Below are positions 1 through 8,956 of a stretch of 64,000 bases of DNA, in pieces. The DNA is taken from the NCBI GenBank assembly GCA_028713975.1, contig JAQTNE010000006.1:62001-126000 (forward strand). The letters are read 5' to 3'. Made by a program: the position numbers and the translations under genes. How positions within the stretch are numbered: the first letter of the stretch is position 1; the number at the start of each line of letters is the position of its first letter. This DNA comes from Sulfuricella sp. GTDB taxonomy: Bacteria; Pseudomonadota; Gammaproteobacteria; Burkholderiales; Sulfuricellaceae. The notes below the pieces were generated by a model that was not told the origin of the DNA, made no database searches, and saw only the letters and a list, made by a program, of their open reading frames with translations.

Positions 1-853
1 GCCCGGCGCGGCTTGGGCAACAATCCGTCAAGGACACGATGAAATTCCCTGGCGCACCTTCCTGATTACGCTCGGCCTGCTAATTTTGTGCGCCTGCCTG
101 GCCGTGGTGTTTTCTGCCAAGTACCATATTTTCGGTACCGACAAGGTCGGCCAGGACGTGTTTTATCTTTCGCTCAAAAGCATTCGCACCGGCTTGATGA
201 TCGGTACCCTCACCACCCTGGTGATGTTGCCGTTTGCCTTGCTGCTCGGCATCATGGCGGGCTATTTTCGCGGCTGGGTGGACGATGTGATCCAGTATGT
301 TTACACCACCCTCAGCTCGATTCCCGGCGTGCTGCTGATCGCGGCAGCGGTGCTGATCCTGCAGGTGTACATGGACAGCAATCAGGACGCGTTCGACACT
401 GTGGTGGCGCGCGCCGACATTCGCCTGCTGTTCCTCTGCGTGATTCTCGGCATCACCAGTTGGACCGGGCTGTGCCGGTTGCTGCGCGGCGAGACCCTGA
501 AGCTGCGCGAAATGGAATTCATCCAGGCGGCGACGGCGTTCGGCGTCGGCCATTTTCGCATCATCGCCCGCCACATCCTGCCCAACGTGATGCACATCGT
601 GCTGATCTCGATCGTGCTGGATTTCAGCGCCCTGGTGCTGGCCGAAGCGGTGCTGTCCTACGTCGGCGTCGGCGTCGATCCGGCGATGCAGAGCTGGGGC
701 AACATGATCAACGGCGCGCGGCTGGAAATGGCGCGCGAGCCGATGGTGTGGTGGTCGCTGGCGGCGGCTTTCGTGTTCATGTTCGTGCTGGTGCTGTCGG
801 CCAACCTGTTTTCCGACCGCATGCGCGATGCGTTTGATCCGAGGACGAGATGA
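1..853 (+). CDS. Peptide-type ABC transporter permease, C-terminal part (5' end outside window)
   Basis: Inner-membrane permease of a dipeptide/oligopeptide-type ABC importer. The reading frame (from base 2) is open to the left edge, so the start lies outside the window. Several hydrophobic membrane segments are visible. The cytoplasmic EAA loop that docks to the ATPase is recognisable: EFIQAATAFGVGHFRI followed by HILPNV. The C-terminus (RDAFDPR) is typical of DppC/OppC/YejE permeases. The stop codon overlaps the start of the ATPase gene by 4 bases, so the two are one operon. The substrate cannot be told from the sequence; a YejE-like role is possible because the partner ATPase is a fused double-domain protein like YejF. 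Confidence 0.88.
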   Translation, partial: PGAAWATIRQGHDEIPWRTFLITLGLLILCACLAVVFSAKYHIFGTDKVGQDVFYLSLKSIRTGLMIGTLTTLVMLPFALLLGIMAGYFRGWVDDVIQYVYTTLSSIPGVLLIAAAVLILQVYMDSNQDAFDTVVARADIRLLFLCVILGITSWTGLCRLLRGETLKLREMEFIQAATAFGVGHFRIIARHILPNVMHIVLISIVLDFSALVLAEAVLSYVGVGVDPAMQSWGNMINGARLEMAREPMVWWSLAAAFVFMFVLVLSANLFSDRMRDAFDPRTR

Positions 854-2850
854 ACGCGCCGCTGCTGGTCGTTGACAATCTGAGAACCTGGCTCGATGCG
901 GGCAAGACCCAGGTGCGTGCGGTCGATGGCGTGAGCTTCGCCATCAACCGCCATGAGACTTTCGCGCTGCTCGGCGAATCGGGCTGCGGCAAGTCGATGA
1001 CGGCGCTGGCTATCATGCGCCTGCTGCCCGAGGCGGGCCGCATCGTTTCCGGTTCGGTGCTGCTGGATGGCCAGAATTTATTGGCGCTGCCGGAGATCGG
1101 CATGCGCACGGTGCGCGGCAAGCGCATCGCGATGGTATTTCAGGAGCCGATGACCAGTCTGAACCCGGTCATGACGGTTGGCCGGCAGGTCGCCGAGACG
1201 CTTTATCGCCATACTTCGTTGCGCGGCGCGGCGGTGCAGGCCAGGGTGCTGGAACTGCTCGACGCGGTGGGGCTTCCCGACGCGCGCGCACGCTGCAATG
1301 ACTATCCGTTCCAGCTTTCCGGCGGCATGAAGCAGCGTGTAGTGATCGCCATCGCGCTGGCCTGCGAGCCCGACCTGCTGATTGCCGATGAGCCGACCAC
1401 GGCGCTGGATGTGACCATTCAGGCCCAGGTGCTGGATCTGCTGCGGCGCTTGCAGCACGAGCGCGGCATGGCGGTGATGCTGATCAGCCACGACCTTGGC
1501 GTGGTGGCGGGAATGGCGCAGCGGATCGCGGTGATGTATGCCGGCGAAATCGTCGAGATGGCGGATCGGGAAGCGTTTTTCGCCGCACCGCGCCACCCTT
1601 ACACCCGCAAGCTGTTTGCTTCGTTGCCGGGCGCCGCCCGGCGCGGGCGGCAACTGGAGATCATCCGCGGTTCGGTGCCGCCGCTTGATAGCGATTTTTC
1701 CGGCTGCCGCTTCGCCAGCCGTTGCGATTTCGCCTGGCAGAAATGCAGCGATGAAATCCCGGTCTGGAGCGAGGTTGCGCCCGGCCATCAGGTGCGCTGC
1801 CATCTGCTGCAAAGCACGGAACGTGTCGTTAGTGAAACAGTGGTGCCGCCACTTCCGGCCTCACTGCCTGAATCAACAGTCGAGACTTCCTTGCTGGAGG
1901 TGGACGATCTCAAGGTGCATTTCCCGATCCGCAAGGGGCTGTTCAAGCGCGTTGCCGGCCACGTCCGGGCGGTGGACGGCGTGTCGCTGGCGATTTCGCC
2001 GGGCCGGACGCTGGCGCTGGTGGGAGAATCGGGTTGTGGCAAGACCACCGTGGGCAAGGGGATACTGCAATTGATCCGTCCCACTGGCGGCAGCGTGCGG
2101 TTTGCCGGGGAAGAGTTGACGCAATTGAGCGGCAGCGCGCTACGTGCCCGTCGCGCTGCTTTCCAGATCGTGTTCCAGGACCCTTATGCTTCGCTCGACC
2201 CGCGCATGCGGGTGGCAGACATCATCGATGAGGGAATGGTGGCGCTGGGGACTGCGTCCGCAGGCGAGCGCCAGGCGCAGATGGACAAGTTGCTGGGGCA
2301 GGTTGGGTTGTCGGCAGGCAGCAAATATCGCTATCCCCATGAATTTTCCGGCGGGCAGCGCCAGCGCATCGCCATCGCCCGCGCGCTTGCAGTGAAGCCC
2401 AGGCTGATCGTGTGTGATGAGCCGACCAGTGCGCTCGACGTGTCGGTGCAGGCGCAGATACTCAATTTGCTCAGAGGGCTGCAAGACGAGCTGGGGCTGG
2501 CCTATTTGTTCATCACCCACAATCTGGCGGTGGTCGAGTATTTCGCCCACGAAGTGGCGGTGATGTATCTGGGGAGGATTGTCGAGCGCGGCACGGTGGA
2601 AGAGGTGATGAATGCCCCGCGCCATCCGTATACTCAAGCGCTGCTTTCTGCCGTGCCGGTCGTGGATACGGCTTCACGGCGTGAGATCATCCGCCTGGCG
2701 GGGGACTTGCCTTCACCGGCGAATCCGCCGTTAGGCTGTCACTTCCACCCGCGTTGCCCGCGAGCGATGTCGGTTTGCCGGCAAAACTACCCGGCGGCAA
2801 TTAATTTCAGCGCAACGCACAGAACCAGTTGTTATTTGTATCGGAAGTAA
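850..2850 (+). CDS. Fused double-domain ABC transporter ATPase (DppD-DppF/YejF type)
   Basis: Cytoplasmic energy-coupling subunit carrying two nucleotide-binding domains in one 666-residue chain. Domain 1 has Walker A GESGCGKS (about residues 42-49), signature LSGGMKQR and Walker B LLIADEP. Domain 2, from about residue 345, has Walker [10 protein letters not shown], signature FSGGQRQR and Walker B LIVCDEP. Each half ends in a cysteine-containing oligopeptide/dipeptide transporter C-terminal segment ([20 protein letters not shown]), which marks the peptide/nickel importer family rather than a drug exporter. It is somewhat longer than E. coli YejF (529 aa). The start ATG overlaps the permease stop. 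Family assignment is firm; substrate is unknown. Confidence 0.92.
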   Translation: MNAPLLVVDNLRTWLDAGKTQVRAVDGVSFAINRHETFALLGESGCGKSMTALAIMRLLPEAGRIVSGSVLLDGQNLLALPEIGMRTVRGKRIAMVFQEPMTSLNPVMTVGRQVAETLYRHTSLRGAAVQARVLELLDAVGLPDARARCNDYPFQLSGGMKQRVVIAIALACEPDLLIADEPTTALDVTIQAQVLDLLRRLQHERGMAVMLISHDLGVVAGMAQRIAVMYAGEIVEMADREAFFAAPRHPYTRKLFASLPGAARRGRQLEIIRGSVPPLDSDFSGCRFASRCDFAWQKCSDEIPVWSEVAPGHQVRCHLLQSTERVVSETVVPPLPASLPESTVETSLLEVDDLKVHFPIRKGLFKRVAGHVRAVDGVSLAISPGRTLALVGESGCGKTTVGKGILQLIRPTGGSVRFAGEELTQLSGSALRARRAAFQIVFQDPYASLDPRMRVADIIDEGMVALGTASAGERQAQMDKLLGQVGLSAGSKYRYPHEFSGGQRQRIAIARALAVKPRLIVCDEPTSALDVSVQAQILNLLRGLQDELGLAYLFITHNLAVVEYFAHEVAVMYLGRIVERGTVEEVMNAPRHPYTQALLSAVPVVDTASRREIIRLAGDLPSPANPPLGCHFHPRCPRAMSVCRQNYPAAINFSATHRTSCYLYRK

Positions 2851-2875
2851 AAGTTAGCCGGCAGCCGTTTTGTTG

Positions 2876-4588
2876 TCAGCTTTTGCCAGGCAGCATCAGG
2901 GAGACTTTGTGGCCGGGAGTAAGATTGTGCTTGCCGGCGAGATTGTTCCAGCGCTGGATGTCGTTAGCCGCGACATTGAATTTTTTGGCGATGCTGGTCA
3001 CGGTGTCGCCACGGCGCACAGTGTAAAAGCGCGGGCTGCGTTTCGCAGTTCTGGTCGCAGCTTGTTTCGCGGGCCGGGCCTTGTTGTTTGCAACAGATTG
3101 CCTGGCAGCGGTTTCCTGGCGAATCACCAGTTTCTGGTTGTTGCCCAGCCGGTTGGACTTGAGATTGTTCTGGCTTTTTATTTGCGTTACAGAAACCTTG
3201 TAGCGTTTCGCGATGCCAGCCAGGGTGTCCCCCTTCTTTACCGCATAGGTGAGTCTGGTTGAGACAGTCCGCTCGGGTTCTTCGGTTTCGGTTGCTTGCC
3301 GGTTGTCGTCGATGGTGATGCGCTCTGTTTCGCGGTCGCCGTTGCCGAGCGGCACCAGCAGCGTCTGGCCGGAGGACAGTTTGCCGCGCTTGGTGATGCT
3401 GTTGACCTCCTTCAGGCGGGCGACACTGATGCTGAAGCGATGCGCAACATTCGCGAGTTTCTCGCCGCGTGCCGGCGTGTAGGATTTCCAGGAAACCAGC
3501 GGCTTGTCGTAGCTTTCCAGATTGTTGGTGAAGGTGTCGGCTTTGTCTACCGGCAGCAACAGGGTGGGTGTGCTCCTGGCGTTGATTACCGGGCGGTTGT
3601 AAGCGGGGTTGAGCGAGACGAATTCATTCAGCGGCATTCCCGCCAGACGTGCGGCGACAGCCACATCAATGTGCCGGGGAGTGGTGACGCTGACGAAATA
3701 AGGGCTGTTCGGAATTGAAGCAAGGTCGAGGCCATTGGCCGCCGGATCCATGATGATCCGTTTCATCGCCATCAGCTTTGGCACGTAGTTGCGGGTTTCT
3801 GCCGGCATATTCAGGCTGAGGTAATCGGTGGGCAAGCCTTTTTTCTGGTTTTTGGCAATGGCGCGCTGCACCGAGCCTTCTCCCCAGTTGTAGGCGGCCA
3901 GGGCCAGTTCCCAGTTGCCGAACATATCGTGGAGCTTTTGCAGGTAATCCAGCGCGGCATCGGTCGCAGCCGTGACATCGCGCCGACCGTCGTACCACCA
4001 GTTTTGTTCCAGGCCGAAATTTTTGCCGGTGGCCGGCATGAATTGCCAGATGCCGGAGGCGCGGCTGCGGGAAAAAGCTTTGGGGTTGAAGGCGCTTTCG
4101 ATCATCGGTAGCAGGGCGATTTCGGTCGGCATGTCGCGCTTTTCCACTTCCTCGACGATGTGGTAGAGGTAGAGCTGGCTGCGTTCGATCATGCGCTCCA
4201 CGTACTCGGGTCGGTTGGTGTACCAGTTGACGTGAGACTGTACTAGCGGCGAATCCAGTTCTTGCAGGGCGAAACCGTCGCGGATGCGGGCCCATAAATC
4301 GGCGGGATATTCCAGCGAGGCGGCGTTAAGTTTTTTTGTTGCCGCGCCTGAGATCGCGGGGCTGGGCTGGAGCAGCAGCGGCGCATCGCTATCTGCGGGT
4401 TCTTGCTGAGTCGGGCGTTCGAAGGAGAGAGTGTCTGTTTCGCTTGCCGCAGACGCCAGCAAAGTCGATTCGGCCAGTGCCTGTTTGATCGGGAGCGAGG
4501 CGGGTGGGGCGCCCTCTGCGTTCGCTGCGGGCAGATGCAGTGCAAAAAGGGTTGCCAGTGCCAGAATCAGGGATGGGGTGAATCGCAT
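2876..4588 (-). CDS. mltD: Membrane-bound lytic murein transglycosylase D with three LysM repeats
   Basis: Cleaves the glycan strands of peptidoglycan in the periplasm, forming 1,6-anhydromuropeptides. The SLT domain contains the catalytic glutamate in MIESAFNPKA, then SGIWQFMPATG and LALAAYNWGEG. Three LysM peptidoglycan-binding repeats follow at the C-terminus (cores RGEKLANVAHRF, KGDTLAGIAKRY, RGDTVTSIAKKF). The chosen start ATG at 4588 gives a clean signal peptide (MRFTPSLILALATLFALHL); an in-frame extension to 4651 would bury it. The expected length for this start is 570 aa. It lies downstream of gloB on the same strand, as in E. coli, and converges on the ABC ATPase gene 25 bases away with no obvious terminator between them. 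Confidence 0.93.
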   Translation of the reverse strand: MRFTPSLILALATLFALHLPAANAEGAPPASLPIKQALAESTLLASAASETDTLSFERPTQQEPADSDAPLLLQPSPAISGAATKKLNAASLEYPADLWARIRDGFALQELDSPLVQSHVNWYTNRPEYVERMIERSQLYLYHIVEEVEKRDMPTEIALLPMIESAFNPKAFSRSRASGIWQFMPATGKNFGLEQNWWYDGRRDVTAATDAALDYLQKLHDMFGNWELALAAYNWGEGSVQRAIAKNQKKGLPTDYLSLNMPAETRNYVPKLMAMKRIIMDPAANGLDLASIPNSPYFVSVTTPRHIDVAVAARLAGMPLNEFVSLNPAYNRPVINARSTPTLLLPVDKADTFTNNLESYDKPLVSWKSYTPARGEKLANVAHRFSISVARLKEVNSITKRGKLSSGQTLLVPLGNGDRETERITIDDNRQATETEEPERTVSTRLTYAVKKGDTLAGIAKRYKVSVTQIKSQNNLKSNRLGNNQKLVIRQETAARQSVANNKARPAKQAATRTAKRSPRFYTVRRGDTVTSIAKKFNVAANDIQRWNNLAGKHNLTPGHKVSLMLPGKS

Positions 4589-4714
4589 TCGTCTTATTAT
4601 TTGATTGGCTTCAGAAAATTTACCAGATGGTAGCCAACAATCCCTTTGCAAGTCAAGGGTTTTGTTCGGATAAATTGGTCGAGGTTATTGTGGCTGGACA
4701 TGCAGCGGCGACGG

Positions 4715-5470
4715 CTATTTTTTCCATTTCCGGAGTACGGCAAACACGCTGACGGGGTCGTTCAGCGCGTGGCCGACATGGCGGCTGGCGGCTTCGATCA
4801 CGGCAGGCTGGTCGCAGCGCAAAAAGGGATTGGTGGCTTTTTCCAGCGCGATGGTGGACGGCAGGGTGGGGAGCCCCTGTTGCCGCGCCTGGCGGTCACG
4901 GGTTTCGCGTTGCAGCAGCGCGGCATTGGCGGGTTCGACGGATTTGGCAAAGTCGATATTGGTCAGGGTGTATTCATGGGCGCAATAAACCCGGGTTTCA
5001 TCGGGCAATGCTGCAAATTTATGCAGCGAGGCAGCCATCTGCGCCGGCGTGCCCTCGAACAGTTTGCCGCAGCCGCAGGCGAACAGCGTGTCGCCACAAA
5101 ACAGGGAATTTGCGCCATAATAGGCTACATGTCCTGCGGTATGTCCGGGCACGTCGAGCACGGAAAAATTCGCGAACAATTCCGGTAATTGTACGGTGTC
5201 GCCGGCGCCAACCGGATGAGTGAGGCCGGGGATGTTTTCATGTCGCGGGCCGTAGACCGGCACGGCGGTGTGCCTGAGCAAATCCTCATTGCCGCCGGTG
5301 TGGTCGCCATGATGATGGGTATTGAGTATGGCAACCAGACCAAGACCGTGGCGCTCGAGATAGTCCAGTACCGGGCCGGCCTCGCCGGGGTCCACTGCGG
5401 CGGCATGACGGCCTTCGCAAATCAACCAGATGTAATTGTCCTCGAAAGCGGGGATGGGAATGATCTTCAT
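4715..5470 (-). CDS. gloB: Hydroxyacylglutathione hydrolase (glyoxalase II)
   Basis: Hydrolyses S-lactoylglutathione to lactate and glutathione, the second step of methylglyoxal detoxification. The metallo-beta-lactamase fold signature THHHGDHTGG is at residues 51-60 and supplies the binuclear metal ligands; further ligand regions are VPGHTAGH and CAHEYTLTN. The length of 251 aa is normal. It is divergent from the methyltransferase gene with only 25 bases between starts, so the promoters must overlap. gloB-mltD in one direction and methyltransferase-rnhA-dnaQ in the other is the E. coli arrangement, which supports all five calls. Confidence 0.95.
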   Translation of the reverse strand: MKIIPIPAFEDNYIWLICEGRHAAAVDPGEAGPVLDYLERHGLGLVAILNTHHHGDHTGGNEDLLRHTAVPVYGPRHENIPGLTHPVGAGDTVQLPELFANFSVLDVPGHTAGHVAYYGANSLFCGDTLFACGCGKLFEGTPAQMAASLHKFAALPDETRVYCAHEYTLTNIDFAKSVEPANAALLQRETRDRQARQQGLPTLPSTIALEKATNPFLRCDQPAVIEAASRHVGHALNDPVSVFAVLRKWKK

Positions 5471-5495
5471 GATGATATGTTCGAATTAACCCGGC

Positions 5496-6239
5496 ATGAT
5501 GTCAATGGATGAGTGGTTTCAAACCTCGCTCGGGCGTTACCTGGTCGAGCATGAACAGGCCTATTTCGATCAGGTCGTGGCGGATATTTTCGGTTTCAAT
5601 GCGCTGCAAATCGATTTTACCCATTCCGATTTTCTGCGTACCAGCCGCATGCAGACGCGCTTTGGCGCAACGCAGTCGCTTCCGGTAAACGGCGAGGCGA
5701 AGGTGCAGTTGCTCGCCGCGCCGGGTTGCCTGCCGCTTGCCAGCCAGAGCATCGACTTGCTGCTGCTGCCGCATGTGCTGGAATTCAGCGGTCATCCGCA
5801 CCAAATATTGCGCGAAGTGGAGCGGGTGTTGATGCCGGAAGGCCAGGTGATTATCAGCGGTTTCAATCCTTTCAGCCTGTGGGGGTTGCCGCGGTTCCTG
5901 TCGGGACGCCGCCAGGATTATCCATGGTGCGGAAATTTCATTTCCCTGCTGCGCATCAAGGACTGGCTGGCGTTGCTGGGTTTTGAAGTGGTGGCCGGAA
6001 GGATGTGTTGTTATGTGCCGCCGCTGCGTAGCGAGCAATGGCTGCGCCGCTGTCGTTTCATGGAGCCTGCGGGCGACCGCTGGTGGGCGCTGGCGGGCGG
6101 CGTGTATTTTTTGCAGGCAAGGAAAAGGGTCGCCGGCATGCACCTGATCATGCCGAAATGGAACAAAAGCTCGGCGGCGAAGAAAGCCCTTGCCCCGGTG
6201 CCGCAGAAGATGATCAACAAAGTAAACGGTGAGCAGTGA
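5496..6239 (+). CDS. SAM-dependent methyltransferase, YafS-like
   Basis: Class I methyltransferase-like protein of 247 aa. The section [37 protein letters not shown] is read here in two parts: [16 protein letters not shown] is motif III-like, and [18 protein letters not shown] is the post-motif III strand of the methyltransferase type 11 family. The N-terminal glycine loop is poorly conserved, as is usual in this subfamily. Its place between gloB and rnhA matches E. coli yafS. The substrate is unknown. The rnhA GTG start overlaps its stop by 4 bases, so translation is probably coupled. Confidence 0.8.
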   Translation: MMSMDEWFQTSLGRYLVEHEQAYFDQVVADIFGFNALQIDFTHSDFLRTSRMQTRFGATQSLPVNGEAKVQLLAAPGCLPLASQSIDLLLLPHVLEFSGHPHQILREVERVLMPEGQVIISGFNPFSLWGLPRFLSGRRQDYPWCGNFISLLRIKDWLALLGFEVVAGRMCCYVPPLRSEQWLRRCRFMEPAGDRWWALAGGVYFLQARKRVAGMHLIMPKWNKSSAAKKALAPVPQKMINKVNGEQ

Positions 6240-6703
6240 GCGAACGCATGAATATTCCTGAAACACGGCGCAACATTGTCGAGATATTCACCGATGGGGC
6301 CTGCAAGGGTAATCCCGGTATCGGCGGATGGGGCGCCTTGTTGCGCTATTCCGGGCATGAAAAAGAGATCTGCGGTGGCGAAAAACTCACCACCAACAAC
6401 CGCATGGAAATGACTGCCGTGATTCGGGCGCTGGAATCGCTGACGCGCCCCTGCATCATCCGTCTGCACACCGATTCGAAATACGTGCAGCAAGGCATCA
6501 GCGAGTGGATTCACTCGTGGAAGCTGCGCGGCTGGCGTACCGCCGATAAAAAGCCGGTGAAGAACGAAGATTTGTGGCGGCGGCTGGATGAACTGGCTGC
6601 AATGCATGAAGTCGAGTGGTTATGGATCAAGGGCCATGCCGGGCACGACGGCAACGAACGGGCCGACCAGTTGGCGAACCGTGGTGTAGAGGAACTACTG
6701 TAA
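6236..6703 (+). CDS. rnhA: Ribonuclease HI
   Basis: Degrades the RNA strand of RNA-DNA hybrids during replication and R-loop removal. All four catalytic carboxylates are visible: [27 protein letters not shown] and [10 protein letters not shown]. The length is 155 aa, like E. coli RNase HI. The GTG start at 6236 overlaps the upstream stop; an internal ATG at 6248 is an alternative that would remove only four residues. The TAA stop shares one base with the dnaQ ATG. In E. coli rnhA and dnaQ are adjacent but divergent, whereas here they are in tandem. Confidence 0.96.
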   Translation: MSERMNIPETRRNIVEIFTDGACKGNPGIGGWGALLRYSGHEKEICGGEKLTTNNRMEMTAVIRALESLTRPCIIRLHTDSKYVQQGISEWIHSWKLRGWRTADKKPVKNEDLWRRLDELAAMHEVEWLWIKGHAGHDGNERADQLANRGVEELL

Positions 6704-7446
6704 TGAGAAAAATTATTCTGGATACCGAAACCACTGGCCTGGATCCTCGGCAAGGCCACCGCATCATCGAGATAGCGGCAATCGAAATGGTCAATCGGCG
6801 CCTGACAAAAAATCATTTCCATCAGTACGTCAATCCGCAGCGCGAGATTGATCCGGGGGCGCAGCAGGTGCATGGCATCAGCCTGGAATTCTTGCAGGAC
6901 AAGCCGCTTTTCCGCGACATCTTCAAGGACTTCATCGAGTTTGTCAGTGGCGCGGAACTGGTCATCCATAATGCGCCTTTCGATATCGGTTTCATCAACA
7001 GCGAGTTGAAACTGCTCGGCATGGACATGATCGAGGTGTATTGCCCGGTCGTGATCGATACCCTGAAAATGGCCAAGGAACTGCACCCAGGACAGAAAAA
7101 CAACCTCGATGCGCTATGCCGCCGCTACCAGGTGGATAACACCAACCGCACCCTGCACGGCGCGCTGGTTGATACGGAATTGCTTGCCGAGGTTTACCTT
7201 GGCATGACGCGCGGTCAGGACAGCCTGATTGTCGAAGAGACGATCGAAGGCGGGATCGGGGACGGCGATGTCGGCGGGTACGTGCCGGGCGATCTGGTGG
7301 TGCAGTTCGCTGCGCCGGATGAACTGGAATCCCATCAGTCCTGCCTTGGCGAAGTCGACAAGGCCAGCAAGGGCGCCTGCCTATGGCTGGCGCTGGAGCG
7401 TGGTGCGGCTGGTGAAAATTCAGGGAAGAGCGGCAACGCGGCATGA
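6703..7446 (+). CDS. dnaQ: DNA polymerase III epsilon subunit (proofreading 3'-5' exonuclease)
   Basis: Proofreading subunit of the replicative polymerase core. The DEDDh exonuclease motifs are present: Exo I LDTETTGL, Exo II IHNAPFDIGFI and Exo III HGALVDTELLAEVYL. The ATG at 6703 is chosen because it begins [12 protein letters not shown], as in the family, and overlaps the rnhA stop; the frame stays open further upstream inside rnhA but that part has no family resemblance. The product is 247 aa. The C-terminal tail after residue about 180 would carry the polymerase alpha-binding region. The downstream membrane protein gene overlaps its end by 4 bases. Confidence 0.95.
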   Translation: MRKIILDTETTGLDPRQGHRIIEIAAIEMVNRRLTKNHFHQYVNPQREIDPGAQQVHGISLEFLQDKPLFRDIFKDFIEFVSGAELVIHNAPFDIGFINSELKLLGMDMIEVYCPVVIDTLKMAKELHPGQKNNLDALCRRYQVDNTNRTLHGALVDTELLAEVYLGMTRGQDSLIVEETIEGGIGDGDVGGYVPGDLVVQFAAPDELESHQSCLGEVDKASKGACLWLALERGAAGENSGKSGNAA

Positions 7447-8102
7447 CGCAGGATATGGCATGGTTACTGGGCTTGTGGCTGGCTTATTTTGCCCTGCATT
7501 CGCTGCTGGCTTCGTTGGCGGTGAAGCGTCGTGTCGCTCACGCCTACCCGGATTTGATGCCGCTTTACCGGCTGGGCTTCAACCTTCTGGCGGTGTTGCT
7601 GCTGTTGCCGATACTCTGGCTGGTGTATCGTGATTCCGGCCCGATGTTATGGCGCTGGCACGGCATCGGTGCCTGGCTGGCAAACGGCTTGGCGCTGGCG
7701 GCACTGGCCGGTTTTTGGCATTCGTTGAAATATTACGATACGCAGGAATTTTTGGGTTTCCGTCAGCGGAAGTTGCAGATCAGACAGGCCGAAGACCAGG
7801 AGCGTTTCCTGCTTTCGCCATTCCATCGTTTTGTCCGGCATCCATGGTATTTTTTTGGGCTGGTGCTGATCTGGACGCGCGACATGAATGCGTCGATGCT
7901 GCTTTCAGCCGCGATGATGACGATTTATTTCATGGTCGGTTCGCGCCTGGAAGAAAAAAAGCTGCTGGTTTACCACGGCGAGGTTTACCGCCGCTACATG
8001 ACTCGTGTTGCCGGGCTGATCCCTTTACCGTGGAAAATTCTCTCGGCGGCGGAAGCGGATGAGCTTGGAACGCCTGTAGGAGCGGTCTCCAGGCCGCGAT
8101 AA
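7443..8102 (+). CDS. Membrane protein of the isoprenylcysteine/phospholipid methyltransferase (PEMT/ICMT-like) superfamily
   Basis: Predicted integral membrane protein of 219 aa with four or five hydrophobic segments. The C-terminal half has the hallmark of the superfamily: RHPWYFFGLVLIW followed by GSRLEEKKLLVYHGEVYRRY, the segments that bind S-adenosylmethionine in ICMT and PEMT enzymes. The true substrate is not known, and NnrU-like naming is also possible. It is translationally coupled to dnaQ by a 4-base overlap. The last residues (about VGAVSRPR) and the TAA stop at 8100-8102 lie inside the first arm of a REP-like hairpin, so the C-terminus appears to have been altered by the repeat. 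Confidence 0.72.
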   Translation: MTQDMAWLLGLWLAYFALHSLLASLAVKRRVAHAYPDLMPLYRLGFNLLAVLLLLPILWLVYRDSGPMLWRWHGIGAWLANGLALAALAGFWHSLKYYDTQEFLGFRQRKLQIRQAEDQERFLLSPFHRFVRHPWYFFGLVLIWTRDMNASMLLSAAMMTIYFMVGSRLEEKKLLVYHGEVYRRYMTRVAGLIPLPWKILSAAEADELGTPVGAVSRPR

Positions 8103-8131
8103 ATGGATCGCGGCTGGAGACCGCTCCTACA
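8075..8131. repeat. REP-like inverted repeat between convergent genes
   Basis: A near-perfect inverted repeat. The left arm at 8075-8100 (TGTAGGAGCGGTCTCCAGG followed by CCGCGAT) is matched by the right arm at 8107-8131 with a single one-base bulge and a 6-base loop. The TGTAGGAGCGG... type of arm is common in dispersed palindromic (REP/BIME) repeats of gamma- and betaproteobacteria. It contains the stop codon of the upstream gene (8100-8102) and, on the other strand, the stop of pgl (8127-8129). It probably also acts as a bidirectional transcription barrier, though no T-tract follows either arm. No second copy was noticed in this window. Confidence 0.85.
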
Positions 8132-8852
8132 TCTTCCCTGTTTCAGCGTGACTGCCGCCAAGTAACGATTCTTCCAGATACACATCCACTCCGCCGCGAG
8201 GCGTGATAGCGCTGGCAGGGATGGCCTTGCCGGATCGCCAATCCGAAATGGCCTGCCGCTTGCCTGCACCGGTCACCAAAAATAGTACCTCATGTGCTTG
8301 GCCCAGGCGAACTGCGCTGAGCGACACCCGTTGCGGCGGCGGCTTGGGTGAATCGAAAATCGACATCACCGGCGGTGATCCCTGCTCAATACCCCACGCA
8401 TGACCGGGAAAAAGGCTCGCGGTATGGCCGTCCTCGCCCAAGCCGAGCAAAACCATGTCGAACTCGCCGACCGCTTCCAGTGTTTTGGTATAAGCAGCCG
8501 TGGCTTGCTCCGGGCCAAGCTCGGACGGGATCGGGTGTATTTGATCGCGCGGGGTCGCGACATGATCGAGCCAGACCTCGGCGGCCATGCGGCTGTTGCG
8601 TTCCTTGTCCTGCGGCGGCAGGCAGCGTTCGTCGCCGAAATACACTTGCCAGCAGCGCCAGTCGGCGTCGCTTATGCGCAATAGTTCGTAAACCTGGCGC
8701 GGCGAATTGCCGCCAGCCAGCACGATGGAAAAACGCCCGCTGCGGGCGATGGCCTGCTGTGCGCTGTGCAGGATTTTTTGTGCGGCGGCCTGGCTGAGTT
8801 CACCGGCGGTTGGGTAGGCGTGCCAACGGCAGGTTTGTGTGGGATGCGACAT
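8127..8852 (-). CDS. pgl: 6-phosphogluconolactonase
   Basis: Hydrolyses 6-phosphogluconolactone to 6-phosphogluconate, the second step of the oxidative pentose phosphate pathway. It is a DevB-type (NagB-fold) lactonase of 241 aa with FSIVLAGGNSPRQVYELL near the N-terminus, VYFGDERCLPPQDKERNS and LLGLGEDGHTASLFPGH, all typical of the family. It is divergent from gnd-zwf across 104 bases, so the three enzymes of the oxidative branch meet at one regulatory region. Its TAG stop lies within the REP-like hairpin. Confidence 0.95.
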   Translation of the reverse strand: MSHPTQTCRWHAYPTAGELSQAAAQKILHSAQQAIARSGRFSIVLAGGNSPRQVYELLRISDADWRCWQVYFGDERCLPPQDKERNSRMAAEVWLDHVATPRDQIHPIPSELGPEQATAAYTKTLEAVGEFDMVLLGLGEDGHTASLFPGHAWGIEQGSPPVMSIFDSPKPPPQRVSLSAVRLGQAHEVLFLVTGAGKRQAISDWRSGKAIPASAITPRGGVDVYLEESLLGGSHAETGKM

Positions 8853-8886
8853 GTTTTCTTTTGCTTTCCGAGCGGCTTTACGTTGC

Positions 8887-8941
8887 TACAGGACTCCCTG
8901 TATGCTTCAGATTATACAGTTGGCATCGCCGATGCCAACTG
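8887..8941. promoter_or_regulatory. Two dyads (putative operators) in the pgl/gnd divergent promoter region
   Basis: Two inverted repeats lie in the 104-base divergent region. The first, at 8887-8902, is TACAGG-ACTC-CCTGTA. The second, at 8917-8941, is a perfect 12-base inverted repeat (CAGTTGGCATCG and its complement) around one central base, ending 15 bases before the gnd ATG. The second would block transcription or the ribosome site if bound, or form a hairpin in the gnd leader. No regulator gene lies next to it, so the factor is unknown. Function is inferred from symmetry and position only. Confidence 0.5.
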
Positions 8942-8956
8942 CCATGAGGAGAGATT

